Assembly (NCBI RefSeq): GCF_947179165.1 | Contig: NC_077238.1 | Span: 44,095,793 to 44,159,792, forward strand | DNA length: 64,000 nucleotides | Origin: Solanum dulcamara | Taxonomy: Eukaryota; Streptophyta; Magnoliopsida; Solanales; Solanaceae | Direction: 5' to 3' | Shown: positions 35,261-47,892 of the stretch, piece by piece | Layout of the letters: the number at the start of each line of letters is the position of its first letter | How positions within the stretch are numbered: position 1 is the stretch's first letter | The notes under the pieces: generated by a model | Told to the model about the DNA's origin: nothing | The model's input: the letters and a program-made list of their open reading frames with translations, nothing else | Database searches by the model: none | Translations under genes and position numbers: made by a program

Positions 35261-37331
35261 ATAAGCTCAACATAATAGGGCTCATAGGGCCCAAGGACTC
35301 AGTTAGAGGTGGTGCCCCAAGTGTTGTAGTTAGTGGTATATGTGTAGAGTTTGGGGTCAGGTGCATTTCATCCCATGCTTCTGCATGTCAGACAGAGGAC
35401 GAGGCTCTAGGTACCAATTGAATATGTGCAAATTTTGTTTCTAGGACCTATCTTGCTTGTAGTGCTTGGGTGTTAGGGTCTTCATACCCATCGGTGATTA
35501 CTTGACTTGTTAGATTCATCTTGTAACTCTGGTAACTAACTACTTTACTTGGACATATATGAGTGTTCTTACTTAGCCTGATTACTTGTCTATTGTTTGC
35601 TATGATAGCTTTACTTGGATTTATGTGTATGTGCTTATCTTTCGTAGGTGATTTCTTTTAGTAGTGGATTATTTAGTTTTGATATTATGTTGTGTTAATG
35701 GTAGAATTATACCTTGTGGGTGTTGAGCTTAGTTGATTGCTCTGGTAGATTTTTGCTTAGCTATTCTAGAGTTTTCTTGGTTTAGTCCTTCCCCCTTCCT
35801 AGTTCCCCTCCCCCCAAGTGAGCTTAGCTGGTGTGAGGTTGGTGCCGAGAGAAAGGTATGTCAGTAGTTGTGGCCCATGAGGTCTATCATAGATCTCATT
35901 CATCGATTCTTTCTTTGTTTGACCTTCTATTTTTAGTTCCTAGGGTGGCAAAGTTAAAGCCTATTCCTTTCGATTAACTGGGTTGTCTCTTCATGGTAAG
36001 TTGGATGGTTTAAGTTATCAGTTCAGTTGGTTGTGTGATGTGGTGTCATATGGCTATGTTTAAGTGTGGAAGGCAAGGACTGGAATTGTCTTTGTTTATT
36101 CTAAGTATAGTGATGTTTTTGCTTGAAACGTCATGTAAAAGGGGTTCTAGTGGGTTCATGGAAATGGTTGTCTACTTATGCTTGTGAACGACAACTAACT
36201 AGTAAAAATGGGTCATTATGGGGTGAAAGAATTCATATGGATGAGTCATGATTTATCAGAATTGCCTTGGTTTGCTCTTGTGATTATTGGACTTTGAGGT
36301 TATTAGTCAATAATTTTTTGGAAATTTTATTCACAAGCTTGTTTTACCTTACAACCAGGACTACTTTCAATCTTGGTGATTTCGTGTTCTGCCTTGGTCT
36401 TACCAGTAAACTACAGCGGGTGTGTCGATGGTTCAAAGGGTCAGATTATTGATTTGGGTATTCTATTGTGGTGTGCTTTGACTAATTCAAACATTGGCTT
36501 CCATAGATGAGTGGAATTTCTCTTAGAAGCCTCAGCCTCAAGATGGTCTTAAAGTAATTCATGGGATTATCTCCTGATTTCTTGTTCAAGGTGCGAGGAT
36601 AGTGTGTGTCATTGTGATTAGCTGACAGTGTTCCTTATGGTGGTTCAGCTTTATTTGGGTTGCTTTTGAGGGGTCAAGATGTTTATTCACTACCTGTCAA
36701 CTCAGTTACTCATGGATTAGGATGGTTAGCTTGTATTTATACTCGGGGAGTGGTGCATGGACTCATGGCATTAATTTTTTATTGCTTTTGGGTTAGATTC
36801 TCATATTGGTTTAGCTTTCTAGAAATTTCATTGGCAACAGAATGGCATTAAAGTGGGTCTCAGCGTGGTTTTTTTCTACCCATGGATTTGGTTGTCCCTT
36901 GGAGCAGCCTATTCATCTTGGAAGATAGATTTCAGGCTCAAATTATTGGTTTTAGGAGTTATTGGGTTAGAATTTTAGGCTTGTGCCCCGGGCTGAGTTG
37001 CTTATTTTGAGTTCTTGACGTACTTCAATGTTCAGGTGGTGTTTGCATGTCCTTTGTTGTTATTTGGGAAATGTTCAAATGGTGTTGGAAGTTGTTACTG
37101 TGGTTTAGGATGGGTAGAATACCCAAGATGGCTAAAAAGTCTTGAGTTTGGAGTATAAAGCAAAGAATTCGACTTTGGAGTTATTAAACATCTTCTCATG
37201 TCTGTTAATCGCCTAATTCTAAGGTATATGTATGGCTTTGGTTTATCTCGTATTAGCCTATTGTGTTCAGTTGAATTTGTTCTTGTTGGGTGAAAGTTAG
37301 TATCAAAATAGAGGAATTGGAAGTTGGTTTG
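35261..37331 (+). other. Non-coding part of relic B, up to LTR C
   Basis: About 2 kb without protease, RT, RNase H or integrase motifs. Short open frames at 36267-36452 and 36660-36851 resemble nothing. T/G-rich on the plus strand. Either the internal domain of a gag-only derivative or sequence joined by rearrangement; there is no 3' LTR of B. Confidence 0.5.
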
Positions 37332-39537
37332 TGTAAGACCCCAGAAGTTGGAAAGTTAGAACAAAAAATACACCTCAAAAAAGGAATAAATTTCATATCT
37401 ACGACCCACTTTACGATTCGTAGAGGTTCCGATGACTCATAGAAGAGAGTCGTAGAGGTTGCCTTGGACTTCTTCAGGGCAAGTTTCTAAAGGAGTTCTT
37501 ATAACTCAACAGGATGAGTCGTCATCCTGTTGACGAGTTGTAAGGTGGACTCGTAATCAAACTTCAGAGGCTAATGAACTGGCAGGTTTTTAGGCCTATA
37601 AGATGAGTCAAGATGATGACTCATAGTCTTCTAGATTATCGTAGACACGAATCGTGAGTCCAAAGATTGTAGGGTTCAACACTTATAGGACGAGTCCAAA
37701 TAATGACTCATAGTCGTGAAGATGAGTCTAGAAACCACTCATTTGCAAACTTCAGAGGCTTGATTTTTTAGAATTTTCCAAAGCCTGGAGAATGAGTCAT
37801 CTTGATGACTTGTCATCTTCATTACGACTCATAGAGTCAATTCATTGGGCTAAGTCTGAGTTTTTAATGAAGGGTAATTATGTCATTTCCCAAGTTCAGT
37901 TCAATGAAGCTAGACAGAACTATGGCTAAGTTCAAGCCTATATCTACCAAATTCTTTGAAATTTCCCTCATTCTAAATTCTCCTAAGGCAAGAACTCAAT
38001 TCTCTCAAGGTTCCTCTCCAAGTTTCAAGCTAGGGTTTTAGATTTCTTCAAGGTTTGTTCTTCAATTCTAAGTGAATTCACTTAAGGTATGTGGGGATTG
38101 ATCCATGGGTTCCTTTCATCTATGGAATCCCAAATTTTTCTCAAGTTTCCTTAAATCTTGATTGGTTTATTAACCCTAGATTTGATGAATTGCATTGGGA
38201 TGTTTCACTTTCATTTTAGATGATTATCAATGATCTTTACAAGGATGTTGTCATATGAATTGCATGATTATGAATGCCCATGCATAAAGCTATTTCCAAG
38301 TTATGATTATGAAGTTAAAGATGATTTTCATGAGTTGATTATGAGTTCAATGTTGTTTAAATAAAGTTTTCATTATTTAAAGTTGAGATTCTAATTTAAT
38401 GATGAAAGTTATTATGATGATAAATTATGATCATAGAAAGTTATCATGGTGTGATAAGTACAATCCTCACAGAATCATGTTCAAAGATAGTGATAAGGAC
38501 AATTCTCACAAAATTATGGATTTCTATGAATCACTAAAGGTAATGAGCTACTCCTAATATGTTTTATAAAGATGGATTGATAGGTAATTACTATCTTTAC
38601 CTATTATGTTATGATTATATTTTTATGAGTTTTCTTTGAGATATTGACTAAGCAACAAGAGGACTTCTAGGTAGGGTTCGGTTCGGTAACGCAGTTAGTT
38701 ATCCAAAGGAATCCTAGTAGCAACCTAAAGTCCCAAACTACATTGCCCATATAGGATTACCTTCATGGCCTAACTAGTGGATCCATACATAGCATAGTTG
38801 AGTTGAGTTGAGTACCATGACGGAGTATACCCTGGCAAGGTAGCCTCCCCTTTCTCGGTGAGGGTTCCATCGGATTCCATGTCATAGCTCACATGGTCTT
38901 AAGATGTCAGTTAAAGGTCTTATCTTGAAAGTTAAACTATGAGTTTTACGATAAAGTTTTATGATATGCATCGACCATGAGTTTTCATATGTTCTCAAAT
39001 GCTTTTAAGCCTTATGCATGTTCATTATGATTGGTCATGCATCTTATGGCATATTGTTCATGTTTTTTTACTTGTTCATGCATATTTCACATACTTAGTT
39101 CCTTCCATGTACTAACACATACTTTGCCTACATTATATCATAATATAGGGACAGATGACACTCACAGTTATCCTCTTCGTGGCTAAAGTTGTTTTAGATA
39201 TCAAGGAGTTGGTGAGTCCTTATTCTATCGAGGACATGACTTTCATTCTCATTATTTACTTAACTTTTCTTCTATTGTTTGGGTGAGCTAGGAGCTTGGC
39301 CTAATCCCCCATCAAACACTATACTTGAAGAATGTTTAGACAATGTTTTGATGTAGTCCATTTGGACGTCGATTTGAGTACTTCTATCCCTTAGACCCAT
39401 TCCCTTGAGCTTTTACTTCTACTTATCTTACTATGTTTCTTTACCTTATGTATACGATGTATGTTAAAATGCCTTGCTTGGGGTCCCTCACATCGCGATT
39501 ACCATGCTATGTCTTAGCCCTAGTTTGGGTCATGACA
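37332..39537 (+). repeat. 5' LTR of Tekay-type relic C
   Basis: TGTAAGACCCC...GGTCATGACA, 2206 bp. The U3 portion (37,395-37,850) is packed with short inverted words gagtcgta/tacgactc/gatgagtc. GTATGTG is at 38087-38093, followed by a stem TCCATGGGT / ATCTATGGA (38102-38110, 38118-38126; two G-U pairs). The degenerate primer-binding site TTGTATTAAAGC is at 39542-39553. Confidence 0.82.
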
Positions 39538-39749
39538 AACTTTGTATTAAAGCACATGGTTTAGAAGAGTCTTGGGGAGTCTAACATGTCACATTAAGTA
39601 GAGTCCTATCCATTGGTGTGAAGCTCCATAACTATGAATAGGAGGCTATAAAATGTCTTAGGAAAATCTCACTTCTTTCATGATCTATGTCATACGGTAG
39701 AGCGGTTAAGTCTTTTCCTCTAATGCTAGGTCTTTGCGATTTTCAGAAA

Positions 39750-41010
39750 ATGCCTCCATGAAGATACCCCGCTAGAAGGAATATAGTTTAAGAGGAGAAA
39801 CAAGCTACACATGATCCCTTGAATGATCAAGACTCCAATTCCTAGTTCTGAGCGGCCTTCTAAGTATATGCTCAAGCCGTTACAGCTCAAGCCAATCTTG
39901 AAGTGGTTGCTTTCGTGAACCCAAAAATGGGTACAATGGTGATAAGAGTTCATGATTTCACGTGGATGAATCCTCTGGAGTTTTGGGCTTCCAAGGAGGA
40001 AAAGGATCCACAAGAGTTCATTGATAGAATTCATAAGGTTGTGGATATTATAGGGGTTAGCCCGATTGAGAAGGCGATGTTGGCTACATATCAATTGAAG
40101 GGCGTTGCTTAAATTTGGTTTGATCAATGGAAAAGTGAGAGGCCTAGAGAGGCGGATCTCGTGACTTGGGATGAGTTCAAAGGGGTGTTTCTTGATTGCT
40201 TCTTCCCATTAGAGTTTAGTAAGGACAAGGTACAAGAGTTCATCAACCTTAATCAAGGTGGAATGACTGTGAGAGAGTATGCCCTCAAGTTCATCCAATT
40301 ATCGTAATATGATTCATTCATGGCTGTCGACTCAAGAGTTCGTATGAGCAAGTTTATGTCGGGTGTATTGGATATGGTCTCAAAGGAGTGAAAGACGACT
40401 ATGTTAATTCGAGAGATGGACATCTCTAGACTTATGACCTATGCGGATCAAATAGAGAGTGAGAAGCTAAAGGAGAAAACTACGGAGTCCAAGAGGTCAA
40501 GGACCGTTGAGGGTGAATTCTCTCATGGTAAGTACAAAGGTGGAGGACATCCTTATTTTATCCAAAGGTACTCCAGCCAAGGATCCTCAAATATCACTAT
40601 TCCAAGGTTTGACAAGGATAGGGTGACCAACCCTATCCTCAAAGAAGTGCTCCTATTGGCCAAGTTACCCCTGCATGCAAGAAGTGTGGCAACAACCATA
40701 AGGGTGAGTATTTAGAGAGTTTGAATGTGTGCTACCAATGTGGTAAGTCGGGCCATCATGATAAAGAGTGTAAGGCCAAAGATGGTTGTCCTCAAGGCCA
40801 AGCTGTTCAAGGTGCCCAAATGCAACCAAAGGGTGGTCAATGCAACAACCGGTTTGATGCGCTTCATGGTAGGCTGGAGGTGGAGAAGACTCCCGATATT
40901 GTTACCGGTATGTTATGGGTCTTTCACTATGATGTTTATGCCTTACTTGATTTGGGTGAAAATTTGTCTTTTTTCCCCTTATATGGCCATGAGATTTGAT
41001 ATTAGCCCTG
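39750..41010 (+). pseudogene. gag of relic C
   Basis: ATG at 39750, stop at codon 4 (TGA). Recognisable blocks follow: MNPLEFWASKEEKDPQEFIDRIHK (39,965-40,040), AYQLKG-like ATYQLKGV, the W-rich DEFKGVFLDCFFPLEF block near 40,170, EFINLNQGGMTVREYALKF near 40,230, and MDISRLMTYADQIE at 40,420. An intact CCHC zinc knuckle CYQCGKSGHHDKEC is at 40730-40771. The protease start YALLDLGENLSFF is at about 40,938-40,975. Several stops. Confidence 0.85.
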
Positions 41011-42740
41011 AAATATTTTAGAGCCTTTTTCCGTTTTACTCCAATAGGTGAGTCTATTATGGCTAAAAGAGTCTATAGAAGTTGTCCAATTTTGATTATC
41101 GATAAAGTTGCTCTATGTGATGTAGCTGAGCTTGAGATGACCGATTTTGATGTTATCCTTGGTATGGATTGGCTATAACATGTTATGCTTCTATTATTTG
41201 TAGAACCCGAGTGGTTAAATTCCAATTTCCCAATGAGACAATCATATAATGGCTTTAAAGGTCAATTTATTTTGTGCCTTAAAGCTCGAAAAATGATTTT
41301 CAGGGTTTGCATCTATCATCTTGTGAGGGTTAGGCATGAAATTTTTGAATCCCCTACTCTAGAGTCGGTCTCTATTGTAAATGAGTTTTTAGATGTATTT
41401 CCCAATGATCTACCCAGTGTTCCTCCCGAAAGGGAAATTGACTTTGGCGTAGACCTTCTTTCGGGTACTCAACCCATTTCTATTCCTCCTTACTAAATGG
41501 CACCGGCGAAACTAAAAGAGTTAAAGGAACAATTGAAAGACTTGTTAGACAAGGGTTTTATTCGATCAAGTATATCCCCATGGGGTGCACCCATTTTGTT
41601 TGTTAGAAAGAAGGATGGTTCGCTACGTATGTGCATAGACTACTAGTAATTGAACAAAGTAACCATCAAGAATAAATACCTAATTTTGAGGATAGATGAT
41701 TTGTTTGACTAATTGCAAGAGGTAAGTTACTTCTCTAAGATCGATGTCCATTCCGGTTACCAACAACTAAGGGTGAGGGTGTGTGATATTCCCAAGATGA
41801 CATTTTGAATAAGGTATGGCCATTATTAGGTCTTAGTTATGTCGTTTGGCTTGACCAATGCCCCTGCAGAATTCATGGACTTGATGAATAGGGTGTTCAA
41901 ATAATATTTGGATATGTTTGTAATTATGTTCATTGATGATATTTTGGTTTTCTCTCGGATGAGGAAGAGAATGCTAATCACTTGAGGATTATGTTGCAAA
42001 CTCTCAAGGACAAGCAATTATTTTCCAAGTTCAACAAGTATGAGTTTTGGCTAAGGGAGGTGGCTTTTCTTGATCATATTGTGTCCATTAAAAGGATTAT
42101 GGTTGATCCTAAGAAAACTGAAGCAGTGAAGAATTGGCCTAGACCATTGTCCCCTTCGAATATTAGAAGTTTCTTGGGCTTAGCCAGATATTATAGGAGA
42201 GTGTGGAAGGGTTTTCCTTAATTTCATCATCTTTGAAAAAGTTGACTCAAAAGAAGGTAAAGTTTCAATAGTCGATGGCTTATGAGAAGAGTTGAAAGAT
42301 CATCTCACTACCACTCCTAGTCTGATGGTTTTTCTATTTATTGTGATGCTTCAACGGTGGGTATTAGTTGTGTTATGATGCAATATGGTAAGGTAATAGT
42401 TGATGCTTCCACACAACTTAAGGTGCATGAATGGAATTATCCAACCCATGATCTTAAATTAGTGGCGGTTGGTTGACTCCGATGATGGAGGTGTTCTTAT
42501 TCATAATGGTTCGGAATCATCTCTTGTGGGAGATGTTAAGGCCAAAAAATACCATGATCTAATGTTGGTTGAGTTAAAGAAGTCAGTTACCGATAAAGCC
42601 ATTGAAGCATTCTTCTAAGGGAGAGATGGTGTACTTCGTTATCAAGGTCATTTGTGTGTGCCTAATATAGATAGTTTATGAGACTTGATATTGAATGAGG
42701 CTCATAGTTCTCGATAGTCGATTCATCTGGGTTCTACTAA
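41011..42740 (+). pseudogene. pol of relic C: RT, RNase H and integrase start, truncated
   Basis: ILGMDWL at 41,157-41,177; [18 protein letters not shown] before [14 protein letters not shown] at 41,610-41,645; catalytic box FIDDILVFS at 41,930-41,955; SFLGLARYYRR at 42,165-42,200. An RNase H scrap (YCDAS) sits near 42,340 and the integrase HH region near 42,695-42,735. Nearly every block is separated by stops or frameshifts. The coding ends abruptly near 42,740, so the integrase core and the 3' LTR are missing. Confidence 0.85.
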
Positions 42741-42754
42741 GAAGTCAACCCCTG

Positions 42755-42831
42755 GTGCCGGTTTCTATAACTTTCTGATATTTCCTCTTTTGATCCTTGT
42801 TTTAAGACTTTCTAAGTTTCTGGGGTCTTAC
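42755..42831 (-). repeat. Terminal fragment of a gypsy LTR in inverted orientation
   Basis: Reads CTGGGGTCTTAC at its right end; the reverse complement starts GTAAGACCCCAGAA, the same LTR start as relic C at 37332 but on the opposite strand. It lies between the broken pol of C and the truncated LTR A and marks a rearrangement junction. Confidence 0.6.
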
Positions 42832-44662
42832 GTGTTCCACCTGATTAGATTTGTGAATTACTCTTGGGCCCTATTTCTGGATTTAGAGTTAGAATCCTTT
42901 ATGCTTTCTTGTTGTAGTTTGGCGGGGCTAGTTATATTTGTACTCTCGACGTTGTACTTTGGTTGAATATGGAGCTATTAATTGACTAACTGAGGACATG
43001 TTTCCTCATATCCTCCTTTTTGTTACCTAATTAAGGTTGAGTTCCCTTTTGGGTCTTGTTGTTGAGTTAGAGGAGTAAATTTGAGCCCTAGAGGTCAGTT
43101 GTATGTGTTAGTCCTATTTCTATGCTCTAGAGGGTAAGGTACTTGTGGCATCATTATTGTATGTGATTTTGCATGTTGTTTGGGTGCTAGTAATGGCATG
43201 CATTGCTTTGGATCCTTATTTTCTCACGGATATAGTCGACCCCGGTACATGCATTGGTTGTTGGTATTGATTTGAGGAAGTTGGGTTGTAACCCATACTA
43301 TTTTATACGGATTTTCTAAATAGGGGTAGTACTACCTTTAGTACTACAATTTACAGTGGACTGGAGGCATCGAGGATGCGCTCATTTTCTTGTATTAATT
43401 CTGTCAAAGAGAGATCCCGACCCTTTTTATACTGATTTGACTATTTATCTCTGGTCACCGTGATAGAGCGGATTTTTTATGATCAAATATACAAATTGAT
43501 ATTTGTATTGATATAAGACCTAGAACAGGACTCGGCAGGTATATAAGGGCATTTCTGATCCCCCGTGGCGATCCTAGAGAGGAGCATGTGTCCTATTTCT
43601 TAGCCGTGACTAGAAGTAAATATATATATCTGGGTATGAGGCACTTGGCACTAATGGCACAACTGGTTTTATTGCATAACACTCATTCATATATGCATTG
43701 CATATCACGAGTATAGTTATTTGTATATGTCGGTAGTATGGGATGCCTTGTGGGTATACCTTCTTGTGAGTGAACCTCTGAGGCACACAGGGTCTCGGAA
43801 GGTATTATCTGACTATTTGCGAACTTGTAGTTGTATAAAGGGTGGTCTCTTGTTTGAAGATAGTTATTTCCCTTGTTCTTATTTATCTAACCTTTTTTAG
43901 CAGGGATTTAGTTAATACGGTCCTTTGGGCTTTTATGTGATATCTGTGTTTACTTTTATTGGTACTTGTGTTAGTAGGTTGTCACTTAGTTGTCCTCTTT
44001 CATAGAGTGTTGTCGTGTTTAGGTTCTGGGCTGGTGCCACCACGTACGTCCTCTGGTTTATCATTAGTTTCCTATCTTCTCCTTTCCTTGTATTAGATGT
44101 TTTTTATTGCAGGTTTCCGTGTTATTCTTATAGTTACTTATGATATATAATCCTTGCTTACATGTTCTTTATACTTGCTTTATATTAGGAGCTCATTCGG
44201 CTAATGCCTATTGAGTGCCACTTGTTGGTACTCATACTATACTTTCTCACCTTGCAAATCAAAGTATGGGTTTTCACTACTGATTTGGATATCATACAGA
44301 GAAACTCTTGGATTTTTGGAGACTTGGGTGAGCTCTTGACAATTGGAGTTGCCTATCTCCCTCTGTTTTAATTGGACTAGTATTTATTTTGTATTCAAAG
44401 ATGGTTGTACTATTATCGTATTTGTATAAACCTTGTACTTCCTTATTTAGTTTAGTAGCTCGACTACCGACTGATATCAGGTCTTGGGAGTTATATTGGT
44501 GTATTTTTCTCATTCTTCTTCTCTTATTATTACTATTATTATTATTCGCTTTTTTTCACTTGTGATGGTCTGTTGCCTATAGTTCCGGACTGTGGGCTTA
44601 GACTTACCTACTGGTGGGTTTATATTAAGTGCCATCATGACTTAAAAAATTAGATCGTGACA
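42832..44662 (+). repeat. LTR of element A, right copy (5' part missing)
   Basis: 42,832-44,080 repeats 31,019-32,246 with moderate divergence. 44,080-44,662 supplies the missing 3' end, with 'gtatttgtataaacc', 'actgtgggctt' and the terminal CGTGACA. It is not followed by a primer-binding site, as expected for a 3' LTR. Confidence 0.75.
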
Positions 44663-44667
44663 ATTGT

Positions 44668-45124
44668 CAAGGCCACCACGGTCCATGGTGATGGTCATGA
44701 AATAGAGGGTCAAAAACTTACTGGAGGGGTCAACTCCCACGGAGATCACTATGGTCCGTGAAACTTTCCACACATCGTGGAACCAGTCATGGAGTGGGCC
44801 TATCCTTAGGGACCAACTACTTCTCCTATATGGACCTTATTACGGTCCGTGAAACCTTCAACGTCCCGTAAAAAGGTCTTCTTGGAACTCAACAATTTTA
44901 AGGGTTTGAGGGGTCAAGTCCACGGGCAAAGCCACAGTCTGTATACCCTTTTGTGAACCCTTCCCCCTTTTTCCCTTCTACCACAGTGCCTTTCATGGCT
45001 CATGGTAAGCTCTACAACTCGTCAAAAGGGCCCCGTGAATCCTACCTAGTGCAAAAAGTTGAAATTTTTTGAGAATCTTCTTTTAAACTCCATTTTCCAA
45101 CTTTCGAACTTTAGGGGTCTTATA
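44668..45124 (-). repeat. Solo LTR D, segment 3 of 3
   Basis: U3 part of LTR D, with repeated words acggtcc(g/a)tg/catggaccg (44,680-45,030). Ends GGTCTTATA (LTR start TG decayed to TA), followed by the second copy of the CATAG duplication at 45125-45129. Confidence 0.82.
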
Positions 45125-46900
45125 CATAGCCTGACATTTGTTCAAGAGCCTCCACTAATAGGATGTTAACTGATAGTTGTTTTAGTATGGATACAAATTT
45201 CTTGAACTTCTCATCTTCTTTCTTCTTCATCAACCTTTGTGGGAAGGGGGGACATTTTGGCTTTAGCATAAGTATTACTAGAGCATTTTTTTCTGGGAAG
45301 GCCTTCTCTTCTTTCTCATGAGATGCTTCACTTTGTTGTTCTTCTTCTTCGCTTTCTCACGATTCAATATCAATGTTTTTCCCCTTTATGGCACTTCTCT
45401 CATCATTTGGAGTTGGTTAGCGTATGGTTGAATTCTTTGAGTTATACCACAAGTCACCACTATATCACTTCCACTCATTTGTTCACCTCTAGTGGTTACC
45501 ACCATGCACTTATTATTATTATTATGATTGTTTGGATGTTTGTCATTCATTATCTGATCCATTGATGTTGATATGTGGTCTATTTAAGTTTCTATCTACT
45601 TGATGGTTGTCGAGTGTGCGTTCACCATCTTTCCCATACTTTCTACATAATTGTGAATCTGGTGTATGTTAATATTTGTTGATTCTACCTTTGTCAATAC
45701 ATGGGATAACATATCCTCCATTTGGATCTAGTTGGGTAGATATGGGGTTTGCCTTGGAAAGAAACTTGTGGTTGTACAACCCTTCTTCTGAAGACTCTTT
45801 TTCCCTTATCTGTGTTGATGTTGCCCCCAGTTCCAAGCTTAGTTCTCATAGCCTTGCTCCAATAAGCCCCCTAAGCAGGGACTTTGAAGTAGGCTGAGAA
45901 CTTTTCCATTGGCGTCCCAAATAGTGAGCATCTTCATAATATTGGAGACTGTCCTCATACCAGTATCTTTGATCAATTGAAGCCACCACATTTACTTTCT
46001 GCGTTGGGGAGCCCATCATATGCTTAATTAATAATTCTATTTGTGTCATCAACTGTGCAATCCTTTCTTTTTTAGTCTCTTCATGGCTTATCTCTTCTTT
46101 TGACAACTTTTGCTTGATGCACTACTAACCACCTTAGCTTCTATGCACTGCCAAGATCTGTTTGTCTTAGTCAGCTGATCAAGCATAGCATTGGCCTCCT
46201 CATAAGTATGGTCCATCAGTGAACCCTCTACATCATTATTGGCCACGGACTTGTTGATTACATCTAGAGATTTGCAAAAGCTTTCTAGAAATATTTCATC
46301 TGATAGCATGTGATCTGGACACTAAACTACTTTCATTTTAAATTTGAGAACCTCATGTAGTGCTTCACCTAGCACTTGTCTGAATTTGTTGATATCATCC
46401 CTAAGCTGGATATATCTTCTTGAGGGGAAAGAACCTCCCTAAGAATGTACTTATAAGCTCTGCCCAAGTAGTGATGCATGTTTTTGGTAACTCTCCAAGC
46501 CATGTAGTTGCTCTACTATCAGAGAAAATGTAAGCAACTTCATTCTGAGTCTTTCTTGAGAGATACTTCAGATATTATAAGCTAGACACACCCCAGCAAA
46601 ATTTTTAAGATGTTTGTTGAGGTCTTCAAAAAGTAGACCATTGAACAATACTTTCATGCCCAATAAGTGCAACATCGTGTTGGTGATGTTGAAAGCTGTA
46701 TTTTCAATCAGTGTGGAGGTCTAATGGCCCTAACATGGCCCACTTGTATAGCATCTGTTGTGGTGGCAACCTCAACTACCAACATAGGACCGTTCTTGTC
46801 ATTTATTGCAAAATTTAACCTTCGTCGCCTAAGTGTTCTTTCTATATTCCTAGGTCAATTGGAACCAAGAGAGATTCTTAACTCCTAGAATTGGGAAAAA
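45125..46900 (-). pseudogene. gag region of the Athila-like element
   Basis: Minus-strand blocks in shifting frames. FSILGGDIN-type start is absent, but 46,340-46,450 reads RRKI-QLRDDINKFRQVLGEALHE. 46088-46309 reads SDEIFLESFCKSLDVINKSVANNDVEGS...EANAMLDQLTKTN. 45846-46106 reads RIAQLMTQIELLIKHMMG...NVVASID and ends in a SLQYYEDAHYLG segment. 45,140-45,260 reads PKCPPFPQRLMKKKED and VNILLVEALEQMSGY. This order is typical of Athila-like gag, followed in the family by the protease segment found at 15,211. Dead: frameshifts and stops throughout. Confidence 0.82.
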
Positions 46901-47892
46901 CTTTGGAAATCCCATCTATGGACAAAAACAACATCCAGTGTAATTTGTAAACAAAAATAATAGCTACTTAATGAATTTTATAAATTATAAAACTCTAAAC
47001 TACGCTCTCCTGCAATGATGCTAAAATTTTAATGTCACCCAAACTACACTATTTTACTTAATTAAAGCAGTTGATTACAAAATATTGTAACCCAATTGGT
47101 TAAGGTCAGATCCCATAGAGAACCTTGTTAGAGATCTTTATAGCTTGCTATTGAAATTCTAATTTGTAACTATTATTGGAAAATTGGGGGTTTTATTATA
47201 GAAAATTACTAACTAATTTAATCACTTGGATTTTAATCAATAAAAAATGAACTAGGGTTAAAGTTCTTAGATATTGAAACTCAAAAAGATACTGTGCTAT
47301 CAACTCATTCAAATGGATTCATTATGCAAAATTGATGAATCTATAAGTCTCATAAAGCCTATTGACCCAATTAAGAGAATATTACCCTAAGTCCTTGCTA
47401 GCACTTGGGTGTAGAATTAATTTGTTAATTCATCAAAAGCCTCAGGTTAACTGTCCTCTCTTGAGCTTAAGCTATTAGATGGGGTTTGGTAGTCCTAAAT
47501 CCCTATTAATGATCATTTCTCCTAATTGTATTTTCTTTTGTCAAGAAAGTTATAATATGTGCAAGTTCTTAATGTTGTCAACCATTTCAGAAAATAATCT
47601 TTATGAAAGGACCTTAATACACAATGATCACCGTTTCATAAGAAGATATTATTGTAAATAATTTATTATCATCATCCCTAATCTAAGTTCCATAACCTTA
47701 TTAGTTATGATTTTAGCTACTCATAACTAGCGGTAACAATAAATATTATAAGTTAAACTACTAAAGAACATTAATATAGATGAAAGTAAACAAAACTTTG
47801 ATTAATGCAGCTCTTGCAAGAGAACCTTGTTTGTTTTATAATAATCTACTAAACATTGTAATTAAACTCTAAGAAAGTAAAACCTATGAGTT
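46901..47892 (-). other. Leader region of the Athila-like element (non-coding)
   Basis: AT-rich, no significant frame; 47479-47661 plus is a chance open stretch. It precedes gag of the Athila-like element, so it is probably its 5' leader. I cannot identify a primer-binding site with confidence. Confidence 0.4.

Larger units (their letters stand above)
29145..44662 (+). mobile_element. Long-LTR retrotransposon A, rearranged and nested
   Basis: The left end TGTAATAACTCTCC...GGTAATTTTC-like is the start type of a common Solanaceae LTR family. The right end ATCGTGACA is at 44662. Flanking 5-mers ACTGT (29140-29144) and ATTGT (44663-44667) differ by one C/T. Removing the element joins the two parts of LTR D. 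Two partial LTRs remain: 29145-32246 (missing its 3' end) and 42832-44662 (missing its 5' end). They overlap in content (31,019-32,246 against 42,832-44,080). Elements B and C lie between. No coding of A itself is recognised. Confidence 0.72.

Noticed and set aside
36267..36452. Small coding gene in 36,267-36,851
   Set aside because: Short, Phe/Leu-rich chance frames in T-rich DNA, no motif, inside a retrotransposon relic.
44663..44667. Left boundary of element A at TGTAGCGATCCC (29205)
   Set aside because: Flanks TTTCA and ATTGT do not match; starting at TGTAATAACTC (29145) gives ACTGT/ATTGT and restores LTR D, so 29145 was preferred.
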